Shown here: in pieces, positions 25,682-34,383 of the stretch | Layout of the letters: each line of letters begins with the position of its first letter | Position numbering within the stretch: position 1 is the first letter of the stretch | Assembly: GCF_014218805.1 (NCBI RefSeq) | Contig: NZ_JACJUV010000001.1 | Span: forward strand, 3,670,501-3,734,500 | Reading direction: 5' to 3' | From: Teredinibacter franksiae | Lineage (GTDB): Bacteria; Pseudomonadota; Gammaproteobacteria; Pseudomonadales; Cellvibrionaceae | Length of the DNA stretch: 64,000 bases | Position numbers and translations under genes: made by a program | Notes under the pieces: generated by a model | What the model was told of the DNA's origin: nothing | The model's input: the letters and a program-made list of their open reading frames with translations, nothing else | The model's database searches: none

Positions 25682-27727
25682 ATGCGGCTTAGCAACCTAA
25701 CTTTTAGGTCTCGTATCGTTGTTGTTACTTTGTTAGCCACGGTAATTTCCGGTATTGCCAGTGGCGCAGCCATTTTTTGGAATTCAGATCAAGTTGCACG
25801 TTACGTGCTCCTTTCTCGAACGCAAATTGAAGCCAAAATAATCAGTGAAAATATTGCTGCCTCTGTATTGTTTGATGATTCCGCCTCCGCCAGTGAGATA
25901 TTAGCAACGATCAAAGCCGATGCTGCCGTAATGCAGGCAACACTAACTAAAGAGAATGGTGAGGTATTTAGTCGCTATCAAGATATTGAGTTTCGCGAGG
26001 GCGAAGCCAACACCATTCATATATTGCGCGATATTGTATTCGAAGGTCGTACCATTGGTCACTTGAAATTTGTTGTATCAAAACAAGAAGTGTACGAGCA
26101 AAATTTTGCTAATATTAGTTTTTTAGCGGTATTGCTATGCCTTGTTTCATTGTTGGTGTATCTCCTTATTCGCCCAATCGTTGGCTCAATACTTGTTCCT
26201 CTATTAAACTTACATAACGTTACCGAAAAAATTGCCAGCACCCGAGATTACGCCTTAAGGGTACCCATAAAGTCCGACGATGAAATAGGCCAAGTGAGTC
26301 AAATGTTCAACCATATGGTTGAACAAATTGAGCATCGTGACGTGATGTTGGAAAAGCAGGTGGGGCAACGTACAAACCAGCTGGAAAAGCTGGCGGAGGA
26401 GTTTCGCTTTCGCGCGTTTCACGATAGTCTCACTGGATTGCCTAATCGTGCGCTGCTGCACGAACGTTTCGAATTTAGTGTTCAGCATGCGCGTCGATCC
26501 AATAGTTACTTTGCGCTATTGCTGCTAGACCTAGATGATTTCAAAACGATAAACGATACCAAAGGACACGAATTTGGAGATGAACTGCTTATCGATGTTG
26601 CCAGCCGACTAAAAGACAATGTGCGCGCAGAGGATATGGTATGCCGGTTGGGCGGAGATGAGTTTGTAGTGCTGCTAAACGATTTAAAGGAGGCTGAATC
26701 TGTAGGGGCCGTAGCCGAAAAAATACTGCGTAAATTGGGTGAGTCGTTTACCGTTAAGCACGAAAAAGTACGTACGGCGGTAAGTATTGGTGGCGCGGTA
26801 TTTCCTTTTCACGGTGAAAATTTGAGCACCATAAAGCGCAATGCCGATGTCGCCATGTATCGTGCTAAGGATGCGGGTAAAAACCGATTTTGCCTGTTTA
26901 GTAAAGGCATGGAAGAAGATGTTAAATATCGGTTGATGATTCAAACCGATTTGCGTACCGCGCTAAATGAAAAGCAGTTGGAGGTGTACCTACAGCCCAA
27001 GGTAGACCCAGCAAGATCGTTGGTTTTGGGTTGTGAAGCACTGGTTCGCTGGAATCATCCGACTGAAGGCTTTCTTACCCCCAATAAATTTGTTCCCTAT
27101 GCTGAAGAAGTAGGGATGATAGCTGAAATAGACTATTTTGTTATTCGTCGTTGTTGTGAGCTTCAAGTTGAGTGGGAGTCGATTCTTACACAGCCGATTC
27201 CGATAGCGTTCAATCTTTCGGGGCGACATTTTCATGACAATAAAATTGTTCATGTGTTGGCGGATGCGCTGGAAGAATACGGCATTAATCCAGACCTACT
27301 AGAAGCCGAGATCACCGAAGCTGTATTGATTCAAGATCCGGATAAGGCACAAAAAATTGTGCGTGAAGTTAAAGCCCTAGGGTTGGGCATTAGTCTAGAT
27401 GATTTTGGTACCGGGTACTCGTCGTTAAATTACTTAAGAACGTTACCTATTGATACGGTAAAGTTGGATCGTTCATTTGTTGCTGGTATTGATACCAATC
27501 TGCAAGATAGAAGGTTAACTCGCGGTATCGTGTCGTTAGCTAAGGGCCTTGACTTACAGTTGGTTGCTGAGGGCGTTGAAAACGAAAATGAACTTGCCAC
27601 CCTGCAAGATCTCGGCTGTCATTGTATGCAGGGGTATTACTTTTTGCCGCCTGCGCCAAATCATGAATTTCTTCAGTGGTATCTAAAAAATTATTCCCTT
27701 AAGCGTGCAGACAATATGTTGCGTTAG
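25682..27727 (+). CDS. Membrane GGDEF-EAL protein (YfiN-like N-terminus)
   Basis: A 681-residue inner-membrane protein for c-di-GMP turnover. TM1 about 10-32, periplasmic CHASE8-type sensor region about 33-150 (the region a YfiR partner contacts), TM2 about 151-172, HAMP about 173-225, GGDEF domain about 240-405 with intact RLGGDEF and an intact inhibitory I-site RAED five residues before it. The EAL domain, about 420-675, has CEALVRW, LSGRHFHD, DDFGTGYSSLNYLRTL and KLDRSFV, all intact. Both cyclase and phosphodiesterase activity are possible. Last gene of the receptor-yfiR-GGDEF/EAL operon. YfiN proper lacks an EAL domain, so this is a fused version. Confidence 0.92.
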   Translation: MRLSNLTFRSRIVVVTLLATVISGIASGAAIFWNSDQVARYVLLSRTQIEAKIISENIAASVLFDDSASASEILATIKADAAVMQATLTKENGEVFSRYQDIEFREGEANTIHILRDIVFEGRTIGHLKFVVSKQEVYEQNFANISFLAVLLCLVSLLVYLLIRPIVGSILVPLLNLHNVTEKIASTRDYALRVPIKSDDEIGQVSQMFNHMVEQIEHRDVMLEKQVGQRTNQLEKLAEEFRFRAFHDSLTGLPNRALLHERFEFSVQHARRSNSYFALLLLDLDDFKTINDTKGHEFGDELLIDVASRLKDNVRAEDMVCRLGGDEFVVLLNDLKEAESVGAVAEKILRKLGESFTVKHEKVRTAVSIGGAVFPFHGENLSTIKRNADVAMYRAKDAGKNRFCLFSKGMEEDVKYRLMIQTDLRTALNEKQLEVYLQPKVDPARSLVLGCEALVRWNHPTEGFLTPNKFVPYAEEVGMIAEIDYFVIRRCCELQVEWESILTQPIPIAFNLSGRHFHDNKIVHVLADALEEYGINPDLLEAEITEAVLIQDPDKAQKIVREVKALGLGISLDDFGTGYSSLNYLRTLPIDTVKLDRSFVAGIDTNLQDRRLTRGIVSLAKGLDLQLVAEGVENENELATLQDLGCHCMQGYYFLPPAPNHEFLQWYLKNYSLKRADNMLR

Positions 27728-28498
27728 CTGTGAGTTACTTTTTCGGATTGGTAGGGTGTGCCGGTGGGATAGCTGTGGGTGCTCTCAAAACACGCGGGCT
27801 TGTTACAGGGGGGGGCGCGTAAGTAAGAGTGGCACCCTTGCCCGTCGAAGCGCGAAACCCCGGATACTTTTTTTCACGTTGACACACGACTATATGGAAG
27901 TAAAGCGACATAGAAGGCCAAAGCTAAGTCGCCACCAGCCTCTATCAGCGGCTCTTTAGATAGGGTGATTGTCCGGCGTTCTAGAAACTTCTTTGCTGGC
28001 TATTCAATAGATTCAATAGGGTAATTAACCGATGTTTAGCGTGAGTTTCTACAGCGTCTTTATAGGCCACTATATTCTTGCCTATAGCCTAAACCCGCCT
28101 AAATCGGTTTGTATTTATCGATAGCAATTATAAATGCGTTTTGTTGTTCAAAGAGGGTAAATGAAGTCAGCGATTTAGACGAGTTTTTGCTCCATTCCCA
28201 CTGTTCCGCTGATTATCGCGCGGTTTTCACGTTTTGATCTATCGAGGGCTATTGACGAATAGCTGGGTGATGAACAGCCGCGTGATGTGGATATTGAGGC
28301 CATAAGACATCGCGATCACAACAATGAATATCTGTCGTTGCTGTTCCTTGGCGTGGGCTTCACGTCATGTCGGGGGGCAGGTATGGCCGCCCCTATCGGG
28401 TATAAAATTCAGTGATGATAATGTATTGGGAGCAACCATTTTGGTCGCAGTCATGTAAAATCTAGGTTATCGCTATTCGAATAATAGAGAGATTTTTG
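27728..28498. other. 770-base region without a supported gene
   Basis: No gene, known RNA or repeat-family copy is seen. Short frames exist. One around 28250-28400 (RFDLSRAIDE, stop, LGDEQPRDVDIEAIRHRD...) reads like protein but is broken by a stop and has no start, so it may be a decayed fragment or chance. The last part holds the promoter of the deacetylase-like gene. Confidence 0.3.
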
Positions 28499-29428
28499 AT
28501 GCCGGTAACTGCCTACCTCACACACCCCGTTTGTCTGCAGCACGATATGGGCGCAGGGCACCCCGAATGCCCCCAGCGCTTGTCGGCCATTAACGACGCG
28601 CTGGTGCATGCTCGAGTTATGGATTTTCTGCGGTGCCGTGAGGCGAAGCCTGTGGAAGTTCACCAGCTTAAGCGAGTGCATACCCGTGACTATATCGCCA
28701 GTGTGCACAGTGCTGCACCTGCAGAGGGGATGATTGCGTTAGATTCAGACATTAGTATGAACCAGTATTCGCTCGAAGCTGCACAGATGGCGGCAGGTGC
28801 AGCTGTGCAGGCGGTAGACCTTGTTATGCATGGTGAAGCAGACAATGCTTTTTGTGCGGTGCGGCCTCCGGGGCATCATGCAGAGCGCGAGCGCGCTATG
28901 GGGTTTTGTATCTTTAATAATATCGCTGTTGCGGCGGCCCATGCGCTTGAGCACTATGGTCTTGAGCGAGTAGCCATTGTTGACTTCGACGTCCACCACG
29001 GCAACGGTAGTGAAGATATTTTCAAAAATGAGCCTAGGGTGATGCTGTGTTCGTCATTTCAGCACCCTTTCTACCCCTATTCCTGTGGCCCATCGGCTGA
29101 AGGGCATTTGGTGAATGTTCGACTACCAGCCGGCACTGACAGCGAAACATTTCGGGCAGCCCTAGAAGAGCAGTGGTTTCCCCAATTACGTAGATTTAAA
29201 CCGCAAATGATTTTTATTTCCGCAGGCTTTGACGCCCATCGCCGAGACCCTCTAGCACAACTAAACTTACTGGAAGCGGACTACAGTTGGGTAACGCGAG
29301 AAATTAAAAAGCTCGCGGAGCAATGTTGTGAGGGCCGGATTGTGTCTTCGCTCGAAGGCGGTTACGACCTACAGGCTTTGGGTACGTCAGTGGTGGCTCA
29401 TATAAAAGTACTGTCGGGGCTGGAATGA
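28499..29428 (+). CDS. HDAC-family (class II histone-deacetylase-like) amidohydrolase
   Basis: A 309-residue cytoplasmic zinc amidohydrolase of the acetoin-utilisation/HDAC-like superfamily. These enzymes remove acyl groups from lysine or polyamines. Visible: HPECPQRLSAI at the start, AVRPPGHHAERERAMGFCIFNNIA (two His of the charge relay), VDFDVHHGNGSEDIF (zinc Asp/His), the SAGFDAHRRDPL loop (second zinc Asp) and EGGYDL with the usual Gly-Tyr-Asp near the end. ATG 28499 overlaps an in-frame TTG at 28496; ATG is preferred. It stands alone, with repeat copy A immediately downstream. Confidence 0.92.
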   Translation: MPVTAYLTHPVCLQHDMGAGHPECPQRLSAINDALVHARVMDFLRCREAKPVEVHQLKRVHTRDYIASVHSAAPAEGMIALDSDISMNQYSLEAAQMAAGAAVQAVDLVMHGEADNAFCAVRPPGHHAERERAMGFCIFNNIAVAAAHALEHYGLERVAIVDFDVHHGNGSEDIFKNEPRVMLCSSFQHPFYPYSCGPSAEGHLVNVRLPAGTDSETFRAALEEQWFPQLRRFKPQMIFISAGFDAHRRDPLAQLNLLEADYSWVTREIKKLAEQCCEGRIVSSLEGGYDLQALGTSVVAHIKVLSGLE

Positions 29429-29429
29429 T

Positions 29430-29636
29430 TTTTTATAGTTGGGCCTCGCAGCACAATTGTGTGTCTACGATGGATGTAAAAGACCACAGAGTGGCCTTCC
29501 GCGCGCGCTTTATGGGAACGGCCTACAGTGTGGCCTGCTTGGAAAGGCAGCCTGCCTTCCGTTACGCAGTCCAGTCCACCTTTCATAAAGCCTTGTTAGA
29601 TCGTGTAGATGCTAAAGCTAATGAATAGAGGTGCCC
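29430..29636 (-). repeat. Dispersed MITE-like element, copy A (reverse orientation)
   Basis: Read on the minus strand it begins GGGCACCTCTATTCATTAGC and continues through an AACGGAAGGCAGGCTGCCTTTCC hairpin core that matches copies B and E; its far half is the most diverged and the outer end (about 29430) is approximate. It abuts the HDAC-like stop on one side; on the other its terminal GGTGCCC (29630-29636) touches the stop codon of the GH31 gene (29637). Confidence 0.75.
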
Positions 29637-31886
29637 TCAATATTGGATTGAAATATCGATAGGCTTGCCTTTTATGGGGGTGGTGGTTAGCACCTTACTC
29701 ACACTATCGAATTCATATTCTATTTTGTTGCCATTCAGGTTAACGGACTTCGGTTTTTTATCGAGCAATACCTCAATGACGGCACTTACTGTTAGTGACG
29801 GCCCCGTAAGGCTTATTTGCTTTTTGAACGATTTAAGTTGAAACACCTTCTTCTTGTTACCGTCTTGCCGGTCGATATACTCGAAAGCTGTTTCTGCACG
29901 CCCTTTACCTGGCCATGCATGCAATACGAGGTTTTCAGCATGGTTTTTCCACAATTGGGTATTACCGGTGCGTGTATGGCCTGAAACAAATAAGGAGTTA
30001 CGTTTTACAAAGCGTGGAAGTTTTTCCGGCGGTGCTTCAATTTCAATGCGCTTCCCACCTTTATAGAGCATGCTGGGGTCGTCGAAATCTCGCCATTCAC
30101 CTATGGGGAGGTAAACGCTACGGCGCAATGTTTCATTAAATACTGGCGCGACCAGTAGCGCATCTCCTAGGTAAAATTGATCCCACAGTTGCCAGGTGTT
30201 TTTATCGCTTAGGTGCCGATAGGCCATTGGCTGCATTAACACACCATTGTGGTGGCTCGTATTGGCAAGCGAATATAAATAGGGAAGTAATTGCATGCGG
30301 TCTTCACATACGGCGCGTAATTTTTTTTGAAAGTCCTCGCTGTAGCGCCAGGGCATACGGTCGCGGCCTTCGCCTCCACTACCGTCAAATTTTATTTCAA
30401 ATAACCCCGTCATACTGCCTGCCTGCATCCAGCGTAGATAGAGATCCTCTGGAATAAACCCCTCACCGAGGTAGCCGCCGACATCGGTTCCCCAAATAGG
30501 GAACCCCATAAACGATGAGCGCATGGCGTTGGCGAAATTAGCTTGCATGCCCTCCCACGTTGAGCGCGGGTCTCCGCCCCAGATGGCGCTTAGGTAAGGC
30601 TGTGTGCGATGGAAAGCCGTACGGGCAAAAGTGAATTGGTCGTCGCCGAAGTGCTCGCGCAACCCTTGGTCGTGAATCTTCGCCGAGAGATAGGCATACT
30701 TATTCCGGCGTTCGAAGATGGGGGTGTTGTCGTGCCATAATTCATATTCAGGAAGGCGTTCGTCCAGGCGGTCAATTTTGTGTCCTTTTATGCCCAGTTG
30801 ATATTGATTGTTGGTTAGAACGTTCTGGTAGGCTTTCACGGAGGGCTGGTGAGAGAGGTCGATATAGCTATAGCGGCCTTCAAACTGCTTCTCAAAAATG
30901 TTATCGCCGAAGGTGGCCGGTGATACCCAAGTCATAAATTCAATGCCGAAGTCGTCGATTATTGTTTTAGTCCACTCTTCAGGATTGGCGAATTTTTTGT
31001 TGAAATTCATTTTCGACCATTCGTGGGCGCCATCACTATAGGGGCGGTCTACAAACCACCCTGTAAAGGGGATTTTACGATCGGTCATTTTTTGTAGATC
31101 GTCGATAATTTCGGCGGCGCCACCTGAATTTGCATCGCGCCAACCAACCGGGCCAAGCGCCCATAGAGGAATTTTTTTAGGGCTTCCAATTAAATCGAAA
31201 TAGGCCTTATGTATTTCGCGGCCGTCTCCACCGATGAAAATATGCCAGTCTAATGTGCCTGTTTCGTGGTGGATTTTGTTTTTACCGTTGATGGCAAAGT
31301 CGTAGCGACCTCTAGCAAAGGTATCGAAGAAAGCGCCATAGCCGAAACTGCTCATGTAAAACGCGGAAAACGCCGAAGCGTAGTTTTCGCGAAGAGCATT
31401 GGCATGGCTAACGGTATCTATCGTAATCATTCCCCCCGTGAGATCGGGTGATAACTGGTTGTCGGGTTGGAGCGGTTCAGATAATCCAAAAAAATGATCG
31501 CCCAGGTAGTGGAATTCCAGCGTCACCTGCGTGGCCCACTTTTCGTCGGCGAAAAAATGGAAACCGTTTTCGCTGGCGGTAATAGTTATGGTAAGCGGGT
31601 GTGGGGCGTTATCTTCCGCCGAGCGATGAAAGTCCACAGCGGCGGGCATGGATGCGCTCAACTGAAGGTATTTGTCATCGCGCTTTGTAATCACCCAGTT
31701 GTTAACCGTTTTGTAGTTAAAGGCGATCTTGGTGACATGCAGAATGGGCTTGTTGTTGCGATAAATTTTTATTGAATTATCGGCGACGCGCAATAGCGCT
31801 TCTCCGGATTCGATGCTGTTCGCAAAAACGACTGAAGGGGCAATCAGGCAGACAACCGTTACCCAAAGAAAACGCAAGAAACTCAT
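29637..31886 (-). CDS. GH31 family alpha-glycosidase (alpha-xylosidase/alpha-glucosidase type)
   Basis: A 749-residue exported enzyme with a Sec signal peptide (MSFLRFLWVTVVCLIAPSVVFA). N-terminal beta-domain about 25-215, then a (beta/alpha)8 barrel: nucleophile Asp372 in GHKIDRLDER, acid/base Asp439 in WGGDPRSTWEG, and the substrate-site block FPIWGTDVGGY; C-terminal beta-sandwiches follow. GH31 includes alpha-xylosidases acting on xyloglucan fragments, alpha-glucosidases and others; specificity cannot be fixed. Start 31886 (SFLRF) was preferred over an in-frame ATG at 31907, because the latter lies inside repeat copy B and would add MSKGAPI before the signal peptide. The gene is bracketed by repeat copies A and B. 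Confidence 0.9.
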   Translation of the reverse strand: MSFLRFLWVTVVCLIAPSVVFANSIESGEALLRVADNSIKIYRNNKPILHVTKIAFNYKTVNNWVITKRDDKYLQLSASMPAAVDFHRSAEDNAPHPLTITITASENGFHFFADEKWATQVTLEFHYLGDHFFGLSEPLQPDNQLSPDLTGGMITIDTVSHANALRENYASAFSAFYMSSFGYGAFFDTFARGRYDFAINGKNKIHHETGTLDWHIFIGGDGREIHKAYFDLIGSPKKIPLWALGPVGWRDANSGGAAEIIDDLQKMTDRKIPFTGWFVDRPYSDGAHEWSKMNFNKKFANPEEWTKTIIDDFGIEFMTWVSPATFGDNIFEKQFEGRYSYIDLSHQPSVKAYQNVLTNNQYQLGIKGHKIDRLDERLPEYELWHDNTPIFERRNKYAYLSAKIHDQGLREHFGDDQFTFARTAFHRTQPYLSAIWGGDPRSTWEGMQANFANAMRSSFMGFPIWGTDVGGYLGEGFIPEDLYLRWMQAGSMTGLFEIKFDGSGGEGRDRMPWRYSEDFQKKLRAVCEDRMQLLPYLYSLANTSHHNGVLMQPMAYRHLSDKNTWQLWDQFYLGDALLVAPVFNETLRRSVYLPIGEWRDFDDPSMLYKGGKRIEIEAPPEKLPRFVKRNSLFVSGHTRTGNTQLWKNHAENLVLHAWPGKGRAETAFEYIDRQDGNKKKVFQLKSFKKQISLTGPSLTVSAVIEVLLDKKPKSVNLNGNKIEYEFDSVSKVLTTTPIKGKPIDISIQY

Positions 31887-31891
31887 AATAG

Positions 31892-32152
31892 GGGCACCTT
31901 TACTCATTGATTTTAGTCTCTGCGCGAGCTGGCAAGCCTTAGTGTAACGTGAACTGCGCAGCGGAAGGCTGATTGCCTTCCCAAGCAGGCCAACGCTACA
32001 CTAAGGTTTGCCGGGCCGCGCCCTTCTGGGCTTTTTGTGCGAGCCATGCTTGGCGTTAAAATTTTCGCCAGGCCACTAGCATACTTATAAATATTGTTTG
32101 CGCACGAACCGCACACAAAGCCAGAGGCCAAAAGCAATTTATAGCGGTGCCC
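31892..32152 (+). repeat. Dispersed MITE-like element, copy B (best-preserved termini)
   Basis: A 261-base element with perfect 7-bp terminal inverted repeats GGGCACC (31892-31898) and GGTGCCC (32146-32152), extended as imperfect 35-base arms (TTGATTTTAGTCTCTG versus CAGAGGCCAAAAGCAA). Internally, GGCAAGCCTTAGTGTA (31931-31946) pairs with TACACTAAGGTTTGCC (31997-32012) at 15 of 16 positions and encloses GGAAGGC/GCCTTCC (31963-31969/31975-31981). Its left arm reaches to 5 bases before the GH31 start codon and supplies an AAAGGTG ribosome-binding-like sequence to it. Confidence 0.85.
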
Positions 32153-32217
32153 ATTGGCCTTTTTCCAAAAAAGTTCACAGTTTGAGTTGATGTAGCCGTG
32201 AAAAAACAGTGGAAACT

Positions 32218-32255
32218 CCAGTAGCCAGTAGCCAGTAGCCAGTAGCCAGTAGCCA
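32218..32255. repeat. Heptanucleotide tandem repeat, about 5.4 units
   Basis: Five exact copies of CCAGTAG followed by CCA, lying between repeat copies B and D. There is no ORF across it with gene-like features, so it looks like a slipped-strand repeat in non-coding DNA. Confidence 0.9.
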
Positions 32256-32283
32256 TGTAATGAAAGCGACCTTCTTGATTTTA

Positions 32284-32443
32284 GGGTATTTCACATAAGT
32301 GGTTTTAGCTTCTACGCGGCTTTGCGTAGGCATTCACATGCGGCGTTAAATTTTTGGCTAGGTCACCAACATACGTGTAAACATTGCTTTGCGAATGAAC
32401 CATGAGCAGTGCTAGAGCCTAAAACTACTTTATAGGGGTGTCG
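32284..32443 (+). repeat. Dispersed MITE-like element, copy D (internally deleted)
   Basis: A 160-base relative of copy B. Left arm GGGTATTTCACATAAGTGGTT then TTAGCTTCTACGCGGC, nearly identical there to copy C; right half CGGCGTTAAATTTTTGGCTAG through CTTTATAGGGGTGTC matches the right half of B. The central hairpin segment is missing, about 100 bases shorter than B. Confidence 0.75.
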
Positions 32444-32812
32444 TTTAGTTGGGGGCGGCTATTCTCATTCGTACCCATTGGGTATGCCTGAGTGTGCTGG
32501 CTTTCGGTTTCTTTTTCAACCAAGTGGGAATAATCTTAGTTGAGAATGTCCTTCACCTGGTCTATGGGCTTCCGTTACTTTCACTTTCACACCTCCAATG
32601 ACATAGGAGTATAGCCATTGCATATGAATAGTGTGCTTGTTAGTAAAAAAAACCGAAAAGCCTGTATGCTCTTAATGTGCCTGGGTGATTTAAGCTTCGA
32701 GGAGGAGTGAGCTGTTAGTGTTGCTGAAAGGTGTAGATGAGGGCATCGTAAAATACGGTATTTGTGCAACCTGTGTAACGGTGCTTTGACCGTTACACAG
32801 GTTGATTAGAGG
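32444..32812. other. Intergenic region ending in a long perfect hairpin
   Basis: No gene supported. The main structure is AACCTGTGTAACGGT (32768-32782), loop GCTTTG, ACCGTTACACAGGTT (32789-32803), a perfect 15-bp stem 10 bases beyond the stop of the minus-strand DUF805 gene. It could be that gene's terminator, but no T run follows on that strand. Confidence 0.5.
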
Positions 32813-33220
32813 TTACGCGCAGGGAGGACCGAAGCGGTTTACGCCTTCAGTGCCTCGCAGGAACCCGTTCTCTACCAGTGCCCAAATTGCACCAATAACG
32901 GGGATAAAACTGATGAAAACCCACCATCCGGATTTATCGCGGTCGTGCCAACGTTTTATTTGAACGGCCAAACCAATCCAGATCATTGGAACATAGAGAA
33001 CAAGTATGCCAATAGTAGCCGCTTGCTCGCTTAATGCTGCACCCAGAACGATAGCGATAATAAAAACCACTGCATAAATAGCGAGCAAACTGAACCAATA
33101 ATGTTTGCGTAGAATTCTTCCTTTGAATGAAAACAGAATTTCAGAAATACTAGGGGTTGCGAATTCTTCGTTTCCGCTTTCCAAGTTAGATTCTGGACTT
33201 TGATAGATGTCGTCGCTCAT
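32813..33220 (-). CDS. DUF805 membrane protein
   Basis: A 135-residue inner-membrane protein with three to four helices between residues 38 and 118. DUF805 signatures are clear: FKGRILRKHYWFSLL near the start of the membrane part and VQIKRWHDRDKSGWWVFISFIPVIGAIW, then the closing GTEGVNRFGPPC. An N-terminal soluble tail (MSDDIYQSPESNLESGNEEF) precedes it. ATG 33220 is chosen because GGAGGG lies 7 bases upstream. Function of the family is unknown. First gene downstream of a three-gene minus-strand group with the GNAT and lipoprotein genes, though 42 bases separate it from the GNAT gene. Confidence 0.88.
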   Translation of the reverse strand: MSDDIYQSPESNLESGNEEFATPSISEILFSFKGRILRKHYWFSLLAIYAVVFIIAIVLGAALSEQAATIGILVLYVPMIWIGLAVQIKRWHDRDKSGWWVFISFIPVIGAIWALVENGFLRGTEGVNRFGPPCA

Positions 33221-33262
33221 AAATTTTCCCTCCAAAGGGTAGTTGTGTAGTTTCTATAACGG

Positions 33263-33763
33263 TTACCAAGGGTTACTGGTTAAATTTAGCTCCGAGCCAA
33301 AAATAGTGTCACCTCGAAACATAAATGAGAAATCGGTCGTTACAAGTTGATTCATCTGCAAAATTTTGACTAGGCCTGTATATTTTTGATATCCATGCTT
33401 TTTATAATAGCACTCAAGTCTAGCTGGACAGAATAAGGTGTACAGCCGCAGGCAGTCGCTACTGGGGGTGTTTTTGTGTAATTGCTCAAATAGGCGTTTG
33501 GGTACACCTTGGCCCTGATATTCCGGGCGTACAACAACTCCGCCAACGCCAATTATCGAAAAGCTGTATGAGCCTGATTGCACAACAAAATGTCCGTAGC
33601 CAATATGGCCGACTGGTTTTTGGTCGTTGTCTCGCGCAATTACGTGATGTGTTGAGGGGCTCCATTGTATTTCTTTGCCTTCAATAGGGAATACTGTTTC
33701 ACGCCACTGGGTAAGGTATTCCCACTCTTTTGGTGAAATGTATTCGAGCGTTTCAAGCTTCAT
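33263..33763 (-). CDS. GNAT-family N-acetyltransferase
   Basis: A 166-residue cytoplasmic acyltransferase using acetyl-CoA. The core is GVGGVVVRPEYQGQGVPKRLFEQLHKN (motif A, with the Q-x-x-G-V/x pyrophosphate loop QGQGVP) and the later LECYYKKHGYQKYTG (motif B, the usual FYxxxGF place). Substrate unknown. Its start overlaps the end of the upstream lipoprotein gene by 11 bases, so the two are co-translated from one transcript. Confidence 0.85.
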   Translation of the reverse strand: MKLETLEYISPKEWEYLTQWRETVFPIEGKEIQWSPSTHHVIARDNDQKPVGHIGYGHFVVQSGSYSFSIIGVGGVVVRPEYQGQGVPKRLFEQLHKNTPSSDCLRLYTLFCPARLECYYKKHGYQKYTGLVKILQMNQLVTTDFSFMFRGDTIFGSELNLTSNPW

Positions 33764-34118
33764 TTACGGCTTCGGATTTGATTAATTTTACGTCATCAAC
33801 AATCATAAACCATTGCCCGCCTTTTTGGGTGGGTGGTTGTGAAACAATAAATTCAGTTGTTAAGCCCATGAAACCCACAATAAACCCTGTTTCGGTAAAT
33901 TCTTGGATGGGCGCATTAACGCTAACGGTTTTATTGAAATTGTCGCTCTTTACCCGTTGGTAATCGACTCGACCATCGAGGGTAATGAGAAGGCTCATAT
34001 TGTTGGCTTGCCAGAGGCCCGCGAAGTGTTTTTTGTTGTCGGGAATGGGCTTGCTACAGGCGGCAAGGGAGAGCAGCAATACGATACAAAAGCAAGATAC
34101 CCTTATTTTAGATTCCAC
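33753..34118 (-). CDS. Hypothetical lipoprotein
   Basis: A 121-residue protein with signal peptide MESKIRVSCFCIVLLLSLAAC: lipobox LAAC, lipidated Cys21. The mature domain (FAGLWQANNMSLLITLDGRVDYQRV, EFTETGFIVGFMGLTTEFIVSQPP) is beta-rich and resembles small lipocalin-like domains, but no family name is claimed. First gene of the lipoprotein-GNAT(-DUF805) run, overlapping the GNAT start by 11 bases. Confidence 0.7.
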   Translation of the reverse strand: MESKIRVSCFCIVLLLSLAACSKPIPDNKKHFAGLWQANNMSLLITLDGRVDYQRVKSDNFNKTVSVNAPIQEFTETGFIVGFMGLTTEFIVSQPPTQKGGQWFMIVDDVKLIKSEAVNEA

Positions 34119-34383
34119 TTTCCATAACTCCCTTTTGTTTTTTCTGACATATTGCGGGATCTTTTCCGAATGTTCAAATGCTAAAATAGCAAAACTTTGA
34201 TTTGGATGTGTGGTTGTATTCGAGTTTGAATCGGAGGGTTGCGGGACATAGAGGGGAGGGTAAGGTAGGTGATTAGTCGGTACTTATAGATAGGAGCTTC
34301 TTGCGAAGAAGCTTTAGGGAGAGTGTTTGCACGTTTTGACCTGATACCAGAAGCTAGTATCCGTTTAAAGAAGATCGCCAACA

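Noticed and set aside
29425-29628. 67-codon frame after the HDAC-like gene (MIFYSWASQHNC...)
   Set aside because: It lies inside repeat copy A; similar short frames in copies B, C and E come from the shared repeat, not from a protein family.
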